From Acidimicrobiales bacterium (lineage in GTDB: Bacteria; Actinomycetota; Acidimicrobiia; Acidimicrobiales; Palsa-688), in assembly GCA_019241495.1 (NCBI GenBank), contig JAFAWZ010000094.1:1-13405 (forward strand): a stretch of 13,405 nt of DNA, given 5' to 3'. Under the pieces are notes generated by a model. That model ran no database searches, had not been told where the DNA came from, and saw nothing but the letters and a program-made list of their open reading frames with translations. Positions 1 through 6,068 of this stretch are shown here, piece after piece; position 1 is the stretch's first letter; every line of letters starts with the position of its first letter. The translations under genes and the position numbers were made by a program.

Positions 1-17
1 GGGGGCGTGGGGCCAGG

Positions 18-1544
18 GTGAGCGAGGGGGTGGGGGCCGGGGATATCGGCGTCCCCGCCGAGTTCCGGCTCGCCTTGGACCCATCGCTGCGTCGCCCCCA
101 TCCCCGAGTGCTCCTCGGCGGCTCGCCCGTCCGCCTGTTGCGCCTGAGCGCGGCTGGGGCGCAGGTGGTCGACCGCTGGGCGGCCGGATCACCCGTCGGG
201 CCGAACCGGGGCGCCCAGGCCCTCGCCCGGCGGATGCTCGACGTGGGGCTGGCCCACCCTCGCCCGGCCCGGCCCGGCGCGAAGGGAGGCGGCCGATCCG
301 CAGCAGCCGCGAGGCTGGCAGTGGTAGTGCCAGTACGGGACGACCCGGATGGGCTGGCCGTCACCCTGAGGTCGCTCGCCGCCACCGCACCCTCCGTCCA
401 AGTCGTGGTGGTGGACGACGGGTCGAGCAACCCGGTCGAATTGGACCCCGCGCCTTTGCGGGTACGCTCCGTGTGGCGAGCGATCAACGGGGGCCCCGCC
501 GCGGCCCGCAACACGGGCCGGGCCGCGGCCCGTTCCGGTTCGGCGAGGCCGGCCATGGAATCTGCAGTAGAACTGTCAGAGGGGCCGTCAGAGGTGCAGT
601 CAGAGGTGATCGTGTTCGTCGATGCCGGGTGCGAGCTCGAGCCGGGCTGGCCGGCGTCGCTGCTCCCCCACTTCGCCGATCCGGCCGTGGTAGCCGCCGC
701 GCCCCGGGTCAGCAGCCGGGCCGATCCCTCGACTCCTGCCGCCCTGGCTGCCTACGAGGCGCGCCACTCGCCGCTCGATCTCGGCCCGAGCGAGGGCTCG
801 GTCCGACCCTTTGCCACTGTCGCCTACGTACCGAGCGCGGCTCTGGCTGTTCGAGCCTCGGCCTTCGACGCAGTCGGGGGTTTCGACGAGACCCTCCGCT
901 TCGGCGAGGACGTGGACCTGATGTGGCGATTGGTGGAGGAGGGCGGGACGGTCCGCTACGAGCCGGCCGCCCGGGCCACCCACCCGACCCGCCCCACGCT
1001 GTCGGCGTGGACCAGGCAGCGCTACCACTACGGGCGGTCGGCGACCCCATTGGCGTCGCGCCACGGCCGGGCCGTGGCACCGGTGGTGGTCGCGCCCTGG
1101 AGCGGGGCAGCCTGGGGCCTGTCGGCACTTGGCCACCCCGCAGCCGGCGCCATCGTGGCAGTGTTGAGCTCGATGGCCACCGCCCGCCGGGCCGGGGGCG
1201 ACGATGAAACCGAGTGGGAGCTGGTCCGCCTCGCTCTGCGCGGCCACGGCCAGGCCGGACCTTCGTTGGCCACCGCGATCCGGCGGGCCTGGCTGCCGCC
1301 TTTCGCGGCGGGTGCGGCCCTCGTCGCCACGGCCGGGGGGTCAAAGACCCGGAGGTGCCTGCTGGGCACGTCGCTGGCCGCCCTGTTCGGGCCGGGCCTG
1401 GCGGAGTGGGCCCGGGTCCGGCCCCCGGTCCGCCCCCTCACTTGGCTCGGGCTGCGCCTGGCCGACGACCTCGCCTACCAGGCCGGAGTCTGGTCAGGAG
1501 CGGTGGCGGGTCGCTCACTCGGCGCCCTCCTGCCCCGCTGGTAG
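18..1544 (+). CDS. mftF: Mycofactocin biosynthesis glycosyltransferase MftF
   Basis: Family-2 glycosyltransferase that, in characterised mycobacteria, adds the glucose chain to the redox cofactor mycofactocin. The first ~95 residues carry the N-terminal region typical of MftF (LLGGSPVRLLRLSAAGAQVVDRW). The GT-A domain follows: VVVPVRDD, VVVVDDGS, then NGGPAAARNTG. A donor/acid motif GEDVDLMWRL lies at about residues 296-305 (E297, D298). The C-terminal ~110 residues are Ala/Gly-rich and hydrophobic and may contact the membrane. At 508 residues it is somewhat longer than the mycobacterial protein (about 470). Part of the excess is an insert at about residues 173-197. The usual DxD metal motif reads D202-A-G204. 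The frame is open to the left edge, so the GTG at 18 is not certain. A TGA at 19-21 in another frame suggests a GTGA overlap with an upstream gene, as expected inside an mft operon. No other mft gene is in view. Confidence 0.88.
   Translation: MSEGVGAGDIGVPAEFRLALDPSLRRPHPRVLLGGSPVRLLRLSAAGAQVVDRWAAGSPVGPNRGAQALARRMLDVGLAHPRPARPGAKGGGRSAAAARLAVVVPVRDDPDGLAVTLRSLAATAPSVQVVVVDDGSSNPVELDPAPLRVRSVWRAINGGPAAARNTGRAAARSGSARPAMESAVELSEGPSEVQSEVIVFVDAGCELEPGWPASLLPHFADPAVVAAAPRVSSRADPSTPAALAAYEARHSPLDLGPSEGSVRPFATVAYVPSAALAVRASAFDAVGGFDETLRFGEDVDLMWRLVEEGGTVRYEPAARATHPTRPTLSAWTRQRYHYGRSATPLASRHGRAVAPVVVAPWSGAAWGLSALGHPAAGAIVAVLSSMATARRAGGDDETEWELVRLALRGHGQAGPSLATAIRRAWLPPFAAGAALVATAGGSKTRRCLLGTSLAALFGPGLAEWARVRPPVRPLTWLGLRLADDLAYQAGVWSGAVAGRSLGALLPRW
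575..606 (+). repeat. Three 12-nt tandem repeats inside mftF
   Basis: The octamer GTCAGAGG occurs at 575, 587 and 599, exactly 12 bases apart. The repeat is therefore in frame and encodes LSEG-PSEV-QSEV. It lies in the insert between the NGGPAAARNTG motif and the VFVDAG strand of MftF and looks like a local slippage expansion of a surface loop. Confidence 0.8.
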
Positions 1545-1565
1545 CCCCTCCTGCCCGCTGGTAGC
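1525..1565 (+). repeat. Tandem duplication of the mftF 3' end
   Basis: The segment that contains the mftF stop codon (CCCTCCTGCCCCGCTGGTAG plus C, 1525-1545) is followed directly by a second copy at 1546-1565 that has one C fewer. The second copy carries its own TAG in the shifted frame. This looks like a recent 20-21 base tandem duplication. It does not change the protein, because the first TAG already ends it. Confidence 0.8.
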
Positions 1566-1567
1566 TC

Positions 1568-1681
1568 AGTGCCCGGGACAGGACAACTCGAACGAAGAGG
1601 AGCCGGCGGGCCAAGCCTCATTCTCGTTGCCGGCCTAGTGCCGCCGCCCCTCTTCGTTTACTCAATCCTGTCCCGGGCGCT
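1568..1681. terminator. Large imperfect stem-loop between convergent mftF and purB
   Basis: The arms 1568-1583 and 1666-1681 pair over 16 bp, including one G-T pair (core GCCCGGGACAGGA with TCCTGTCCCGGGC). After a 7x7 internal loop, a second 10-bp stem forms between AACGAAGAGG (1591-1600) and CCTCTTCGTT (1649-1658). GCCGGC recurs at 1602 and 1629 inside the loop. Its position between two converging genes suits a bidirectional terminator, although no T-run follows either side. A non-autonomous inverted-repeat element is the alternative. Confidence 0.5.
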
Positions 1682-1695
1682 CACCGGACACGGGT

Positions 1696-3075
1696 TCAGC
1701 CCTGGGGGCGGTCGGCCCTGCCCATCTCCACCAGGCGGGACGCCAGGCCGGTGTAGCCGACCGGGGTCAGTCGTTCGAGGGCGGCCCGGGCCTCGCCGGG
1801 CAGGTCGAGCCCGGTCACGAACCGGCGCATGTCCCGAGCGGTCACGGCCTGACCGCGGGTGAGCTCCTTCAGCTGCTCGTAGGGCTCCGGCAGGCCGTAC
1901 CTGCGCATCACGGTCTGTACCGCCTCGGCCAGGACCTCCCACTGGCCGTCGAGCTCGGCGACCATCACCTCGGGGGCGGGTGTCACCTTGGCCAGTCCCT
2001 TGCGCGCCGCCACCACGGCGATGCCCGAGTGGGCCACGGCCGGCCCCATGTTGCGGATAGCAGACGAGTCCGACAGGTCGCGCTGCATGCGCGACACCAT
2101 CAGCTTGGCGGCGAGATGCTCCAACAGGGATGTCGAGACTCCGGCGTTGGCTTCAGCGTTCTCGAAGTCGATCGGGTTGACCTTGTGGGGCATGGTCGAC
2201 GAGCCGACCTCGCCCGCGACCGGACGCTGCCGCAGGTAGCCGCGGCTGATGTACTCCCACATGTCACGGCAGAAGTCGAGCAGGATCGAGTTGAAGCGCA
2301 CGATCCCGTGGAACACCTCCGCCAGGGCGTCGTGGGATTCGATCTGAGTGGTCAGCGGGTTCCAGGCCAGACCGAAGCCCTCCACGAAGCGGCGGGACAG
2401 GTCGGGCCAGTCCACGCCAGGAAAGGCAACCGAATGGGCTCCGAAGGTGCCCACCGCCCCGTTGAACTTGGCGAGGAGCGGCACGGCGCGAATGCGGGAG
2501 ATCTGGCGGTCCCAGCGCGACGCGAACACCGCCAGCTCCTTCCCGAGAGTCGTCGGCGAGGCGGCCTGGCCGTGGGTGTGGCTGGGCATCGGCATGCCGG
2601 CATGCTCAGAGGCGATCACCCACACCTCGTCGGTCAGCGCTTGGGCCGACGGCAGCCAGGCGGAATGCAGGCCGTCGCGCAACATGAGGGCGTGAGCCAG
2701 GTTGTTGATGTCCTCCGATGTGCAAGCGAAGTGGACGAACTCCGCCCCAGGGCCGAAGTCGATGCCCGCGAGCTTCTCCTTCAGCACGTATTCCACGGCT
2801 TTCACGTCGTGGTTGATCCGGCGCTCGATCTCTTTGACCCGGGCGACATCGTCGGGCCCGAATTCCGCCGCCCACTTGCGCAGCAGGTCGGCGGTGGCGG
2901 CGTCGACCGGTGCCAGCTCGGTGATGCCCGGCTCGGCCGCGAGGACCAGCAGCCACTCCACCTCGACGGCGAAGCGCTGGCGGAACAGGGCCGCTTCGGA
3001 AAAGGCCAGGGCGTAGGGCTCGGCCTGCGAGGCGTAACGCCCATCCAGGGGGGAAAGCGCGTTGGGGTCGCTCAC
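1696..3075 (-). CDS. purB: Adenylosuccinate lyase
   Basis: Splits SAICAR to AICAR and adenylosuccinate to AMP, releasing fumarate each time (purine synthesis, cytosol). The start is taken as the GTG at 3075, giving VSDPNALSPLDGRYAS and 459 residues, close to the E. coli-type PurB (456). The longer ATG at 3129 would only add residues encoded by repeat DNA. Visible family features are the N-terminal SPLDGRYAS, SHTHGQAASPTTLGKE with the catalytic-type histidine near residue 168, and the lyase signature GSSTMPHKVNP with the mobile-loop serine near residue 293. The sequence resembles the E. coli class more than the shorter B. subtilis class. GGAG lies 2 bases and GGGGG 8 bases upstream of the GTG. 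The start overlaps the TGA of a 22-codon mini-ORF, so translation may be coupled. It converges on mftF downstream and diverges from murJ upstream. Confidence 0.95.
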   Translation of the reverse strand: MSDPNALSPLDGRYASQAEPYALAFSEAALFRQRFAVEVEWLLVLAAEPGITELAPVDAATADLLRKWAAEFGPDDVARVKEIERRINHDVKAVEYVLKEKLAGIDFGPGAEFVHFACTSEDINNLAHALMLRDGLHSAWLPSAQALTDEVWVIASEHAGMPMPSHTHGQAASPTTLGKELAVFASRWDRQISRIRAVPLLAKFNGAVGTFGAHSVAFPGVDWPDLSRRFVEGFGLAWNPLTTQIESHDALAEVFHGIVRFNSILLDFCRDMWEYISRGYLRQRPVAGEVGSSTMPHKVNPIDFENAEANAGVSTSLLEHLAAKLMVSRMQRDLSDSSAIRNMGPAVAHSGIAVVAARKGLAKVTPAPEVMVAELDGQWEVLAEAVQTVMRRYGLPEPYEQLKELTRGQAVTARDMRRFVTGLDLPGEARAALERLTPVGYTGLASRLVEMGRADRPQG

Positions 3076-3140
3076 TGCTCCAGCCCCCGTTGAGGGCTCG
3101 AGCAACCTGCCACATGGGATCGCTCCCAAAGGTCGCTCAC
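3072..3140 (-). CDS. Mini-ORF B, 22 codons (MSDLWERSHVAG...), overlapping the purB start
   Basis: The second short frame runs from a GTG at 3140 to a TGA at 3074-3072. It begins MSDLWERSHVAG and ends EQ, and its TGA overlaps the purB GTG at 3075-3073 by GTGA. GGGGGAG lies just upstream of its GTG. Residues 1-7, V10, G12, S14, E21 and Q22 match mini-ORF A. The middle diverges where the DNA hairpin has changed sequence. Because purB itself begins VSD in the same repeat context, the array looks like a relay of terminating and re-initiating ribosomes that delivers them to purB. This role is inferred. The reading frame and overlaps are seen directly. Confidence 0.38.
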   Translation of the reverse strand: MSDLWERSHVAGCSSPQRGLEQ

Positions 3141-3205
3141 TGCTCCCCCGTCCAGGGGACGGCTGAGCCGCCTGTCACAATGGTTCGCTCCCAAAGGTCG
3201 CTCAC
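3137..3205 (-). CDS. Mini-ORF A, 22 codons (MSDLWERTIVTG...), upstream of purB
   Basis: A short frame from a GTG at 3205 to a TGA at 3139-3137. It begins MSDLWERTIVTG and ends EQ. Its TGA overlaps the GTG of the next mini-ORF in the sequence CAGTGAGC, the classic 4-base stop/start overlap of coupled translation. The first seven residues are identical to those of mini-ORF B. No clear ribosome-binding site precedes this first GTG. I recognise no family. The frame could be a translated leader peptide, or it could be an accident of a structured DNA repeat. The exact frame continuity across both units argues mildly for translation. Confidence 0.35.
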   Translation of the reverse strand: MSDLWERTIVTGGSAVPWTGEQ

Positions 3206-3291
3206 GAGACGGTCACTGATCCGAGACTAGCGGCCGGCACCGGTGGGTCTGGATACTGGACCTGGCCGGGGGGCTGGGCAACAGTGGTCGG
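3206..3291. promoter_or_regulatory. Divergent purB/murJ upstream region
   Basis: About 86 bases separate the mini-ORF array (- strand) from the murJ start (+ strand), so promoters for both transcripts should lie here. A weak -10-like GATACT sits at 3252-3257 on the + strand without a convincing -35. Nothing stronger is visible. Confidence 0.3.
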
Positions 3292-5493
3292 ATGGGCCGC
3301 CCGGGAGAGCCATACGACCAGGACCAGGAGGAGGTCCAGCCGGCCACCCTGCCCGGGCCGCGTCACGCGGCACGCGGGATGCTCTACGACCAAGATGCCG
3401 CCCCTGAGGCGCCCCGGCCCGATCCTCGTCGGGCCGCCCGCCGGCGCGACGAGGATCGGCGGCGTGAGCGCGAGCTGCTCCTGCGCCGGGAGTCGGCGTC
3501 GCCCCGTGACCAACGGGCGGACCAAGGGACTGACCAACAACTGGACCAGCCCCCGCCCGGCCCGGCGCGCTTCGGCCCGGAGCCGATCCGCATCACGTCC
3601 CGAGCCACTCCGTGGCTGCCCGTGCTCTCGCCGCCCGAGCCCAGCCCTCCTCCCCCGCCGCCACCACCCATCTCGTTGCTCGTGCCGCCGGTGCCCCAAC
3701 CGACCCGTCCTCCTCGACCACCCGCTCCAGCCCAGGCGCCTCCTGGGTCGCCCGCCGGCCGGCCCGGCCCCTCCCAAGCTCGGCCGCGGCCGGAGACTCC
3801 CCCCCACGACGGCCGGGGCGGGGCGGGTCGAAGAGTCCGCCCGACGAGCGGCCAGGCCCGGACCGGAGCCGGCCCATCGACAGGGCAGGCAACAGCCATC
3901 ATCGCCACCGGCACCCTGGCATCGAGAATCACAGGCTTCCTCCGGGTGCTCGCCATCGGCTACGTCCTCGGGGTCACCTCCCTGTCGGACGCGTTCAACT
4001 ACGCCAACGGCGTACCGAACATCGTCTACGACCTGCTGCTCGGGGGGATCCTGTCGGCCACCCTCATCCCGGTGTTCGTCGAACAACTACGCCGCGACGA
4101 TCCTCGGGAAGGAGCCCGGTCAATCTCGGCCATCCTGACCGCCATATCAGCGGTGCTGGTCGTCATGAGCGGGCTGCTGTGGCTCATGGCGCCCTGGGTG
4201 ATCCGCTTCTACCTGATCCTCAACTCCAAGACGACAGGCCCGGCCGAGCGGGAGGTCGCCACTCACCTGTTGCGCTACTTCGCCCCGCAGGTCTTCTTCC
4301 TCGGCGCCATCGTCGTGTCGACTGCGTTGCTGAACGCCCGGCGGCGTTTCACCGCGGCCGCCTTCAGCCCCGTCCTGAACAACCTCATCGCCATCGGCGC
4401 CCTGCTAGCCACCAAGTTCGTGGCGTCGGGCATCCTCACCGCCAAGGACACCGCCCCGTCGGCCACGCTGAGCGCCTTCGGTCGGGACCAAAAGGCCATC
4501 TTGATCCTCGGTGTCGGCACGACGGCGGGCTACGCCATCCAGCTGTTGGCCCAGCTGCCCGCCATGCGCCGGAGCGGCCTCATCTTCAGACCGGCCTGGA
4601 ACCTGCGCCATCCCGCCGTGCGCCAGGTCGCGGCCCTGTCCACGTGGCTGGTCGGCGTGGTCGTCGCCAACCAGGCCTCGCTCGCCCTGGTCATGATCCT
4701 CGCCGCCCGCCGGGCCGGCGATCTGACCGCCTACCAGTTCAGCTACCAGTTCTTCCAGCTGCCGTACGCCCTCGTCGCGGTATCGGTGGCGAGCGCCATC
4801 ATGCCGGACCTGGCCGAACGGTGGGCCGCCGACGAGATGGTCACCTTCGAACGGCGCTTCGTGACCGGCCTTCGGGTCACCCTGGCGTTGGTCGTACCGA
4901 TCGCGGCCATCTACATGGCGGTGGCCCATCCCTTCATCCAGCTGGCTCTCCACCACGGGCGGGTCGGGCAGTCGGGGGCCAGCCTGGTGGGAACCAGTCT
5001 GATCTATTTCGCCGCCGGGCTGCCCGGCTTCAGCGCCTACTTCCTGCTCATGCGGGCGTTTCAGGCCATGGTGGCGGCCCGGACCATGTTCTGGATCTAC
5101 GTCGTCGAGAATGCCCTGACCCTCGTCCTGGCAGTTCCCCTCGACCTCGCCCTGGGCGAGCCGGGGCTGGCCTTGGCGTGGGTGGCCCCCTATACCCTCG
5201 CCTCGATCCTGGCCGTGTACCTGCTGCGCCGGCGAGTCGGCCCTCTCGGGGGATGGCTGACCATGCGGGCCCTGTTCCGGGTCGTGCTGGCCAGCGCGGC
5301 GGTGGGAGGGGTGGTCGTGGCCATCGGCCTGCCGTTCCGGGGCCGGCAGAACGACGCGGTCCTGATCGTCCGTTTGATCCTCCAAGTAGGGGCCGGATTG
5401 GGGGTCTACACCTACCTGGCCAGGCTGCTTCATATCCGGGAGCTGCGCCCGATCTTTGCCATGCTCCGGAGGCTGACGGGATCTGGAGCGTGA
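3292..5493 (+). CDS. murJ: Lipid II flippase MurJ (MviN family) with long N-terminal extension
   Basis: Integral membrane flippase that moves the peptidoglycan precursor lipid II to the outer face of the inner membrane. The membrane core starts near residue 197 (ATGTLASRITGFLRVLAIGYVLG) and contains the family's DAFNYANGVPNIVYDLLLGGILSA stretch. A series of hydrophobic helices runs to the end. The core of about 537 residues matches ordinary MurJ length. The first ~196 residues are Arg-, Gln- and Pro-rich, include a run of eight prolines near residues 120-127, and look disordered and cytoplasmic. ATG 3292 has no good Shine-Dalgarno sequence. ATG 3379 (MLYDQD) and GTG 3682 are possible later starts, but none lies close to the core, so some extension is real. 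It is divergent from purB and converges on rnhA with 45 bases between. Confidence 0.92.
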   Translation: MGRPGEPYDQDQEEVQPATLPGPRHAARGMLYDQDAAPEAPRPDPRRAARRRDEDRRRERELLLRRESASPRDQRADQGTDQQLDQPPPGPARFGPEPIRITSRATPWLPVLSPPEPSPPPPPPPPISLLVPPVPQPTRPPRPPAPAQAPPGSPAGRPGPSQARPRPETPPHDGRGGAGRRVRPTSGQARTGAGPSTGQATAIIATGTLASRITGFLRVLAIGYVLGVTSLSDAFNYANGVPNIVYDLLLGGILSATLIPVFVEQLRRDDPREGARSISAILTAISAVLVVMSGLLWLMAPWVIRFYLILNSKTTGPAEREVATHLLRYFAPQVFFLGAIVVSTALLNARRRFTAAAFSPVLNNLIAIGALLATKFVASGILTAKDTAPSATLSAFGRDQKAILILGVGTTAGYAIQLLAQLPAMRRSGLIFRPAWNLRHPAVRQVAALSTWLVGVVVANQASLALVMILAARRAGDLTAYQFSYQFFQLPYALVAVSVASAIMPDLAERWAADEMVTFERRFVTGLRVTLALVVPIAAIYMAVAHPFIQLALHHGRVGQSGASLVGTSLIYFAAGLPGFSAYFLLMRAFQAMVAARTMFWIYVVENALTLVLAVPLDLALGEPGLALAWVAPYTLASILAVYLLRRRVGPLGGWLTMRALFRVVLASAAVGGVVVAIGLPFRGRQNDAVLIVRLILQVGAGLGVYTYLARLLHIRELRPIFAMLRRLTGSGA

Positions 5494-5538
5494 CAGGCGA
5501 GACGGCGGGAGCCGATCAGGCCGGCAGGGCGCGGTTCC

Positions 5539-6003
5539 CTACCCGCAGCGGCCCTGCTGACGAAGCGCCGCCTCCACCGCCATGCGGTCCACCAGGTCGT
5601 TCATCGGGTCGCCACCGTGGCCCTTCACCCAGCGGAAGGTGACCCGGCCAGGCGCGGCCCGGTAGGCGTCGATCAGAGGCTCCCACAGGTCGCGGTTGGC
5701 CACCGGCTTCTTCTGGCTGTTGGTCCAGCGCCGGGCCAGCCAACCCTCCCACCACCGGTCGCGAAAACAATTCACCACGTAAGTCGAGTCGCTCACCACT
5801 TCCAGCTGGCCGTCCAGAGTCGTGACCGCCTCCAAGGCGGCCTTTATCTCCATGCGCTGGTTGGTGGTCCGCTCCGCCGCTCCGCTGCAATAGGCGCCGG
5901 ACGGGACGGCCCACGCCCAGCCTCCGGGGCCGGGATTCCCAGAGCAGGCGCCGTCGGTGTAGACGATCGTGGCGGTTTCGAGCGCGGTCACGCCCCCCAG
6001 CAT
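5539..6003 (-). CDS. rnhA: Ribonuclease HI
   Basis: Cleaves the RNA strand of RNA-DNA hybrids in the cytosol (primer and R-loop removal). Starting at ATG 6003 the protein has 154 residues, almost exactly the E. coli length (155). The full active site is present: D17 in TDGACSGNPGPGGW, E52 in NQRMEIKAALEAV, D72 in VVSDSTYV, H129 in WVKGHGGDPMND, and D139 in DLVDRMA. The frame stays open to 6162, but that extension is Arg-rich, lacks family similarity and would overlap the start of aceE. GTG 5991 is an alternative start. No strong ribosome-binding site is seen before 6003. It diverges from aceE (65 bases between starts) and converges with murJ. Confidence 0.94.
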   Translation of the reverse strand: MLGGVTALETATIVYTDGACSGNPGPGGWAWAVPSGAYCSGAAERTTNQRMEIKAALEAVTTLDGQLEVVSDSTYVVNCFRDRWWEGWLARRWTNSQKKPVANRDLWEPLIDAYRAAPGRVTFRWVKGHGGDPMNDLVDRMAVEAALRQQGRCG

Positions 6004-6055
6004 GGCGTGAGAAGCTGTCGCTTCGGTGGAGGCGCGCACATACTCCGCTACGGCG

Positions 6056-6067
6056 CGACCATGGTCG
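6056..6067. promoter_or_regulatory. Perfect 12-bp palindrome at the aceE start
   Basis: CGACCATGGTCG is a perfect inverted repeat ending one base before the aceE GTG, within the 65-base divergent rnhA/aceE gap. It could be a small operator or a hairpin hiding the aceE start, or it may be chance in GC-rich DNA. No regulator can be named from the sequence. Confidence 0.25.
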
Positions 6068-6068
6068 G

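Larger units (their letters stand above)
3066..3205 (-). repeat. Tandem 65-bp repeat array upstream of and into purB
   Basis: Two full units start at 3066 and 3131 (forward numbering) and a partial third starts at 3196, each 65 bases after the last. All begin GGTCGCTCAC. Both full units begin GGTCGCTCACTGCTCC and end TCGCTCCCAAA. The middle of each unit differs in sequence yet folds into a hairpin with a shared outer GCTC/GAGC stem. The inner stems are AGCCC/GGGCT in one unit and CCGTCC/GGACGG in the other. On the - strand each unit encodes one mini-ORF, and the last unit boundary forms the purB start. Confidence 0.8.

Noticed and set aside
1509..1519. GGTCGCTCACT inside mftF matching the purB repeat
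   Set aside because: The match is only 11 bases, lies within coding sequence, and lacks the rest of the unit. It is most likely chance.
1561..1570. GTAGCTCAGT, as in the D-arm of a tRNA
   Set aside because: No acceptor stem, anticodon arm or T-arm can be formed around it. The match comes from the duplicated mftF end.
2029..3093. 354-codon frame antisense to purB
   Set aside because: It is a shadow of purB on the opposite strand, with no recognisable motif.
3066..3205. Possible CRISPR-like array
   Set aside because: There are only two to three units, the repeats extend through the supposed spacers, and each unit carries a hairpin and a reading frame. No cas gene is present.
3612..5642. Second long + strand frame (676 codons) across murJ
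   Set aside because: It has low-complexity Arg/Pro/Gly translation and lies in another frame of murJ, whose membrane segments are unmistakable.
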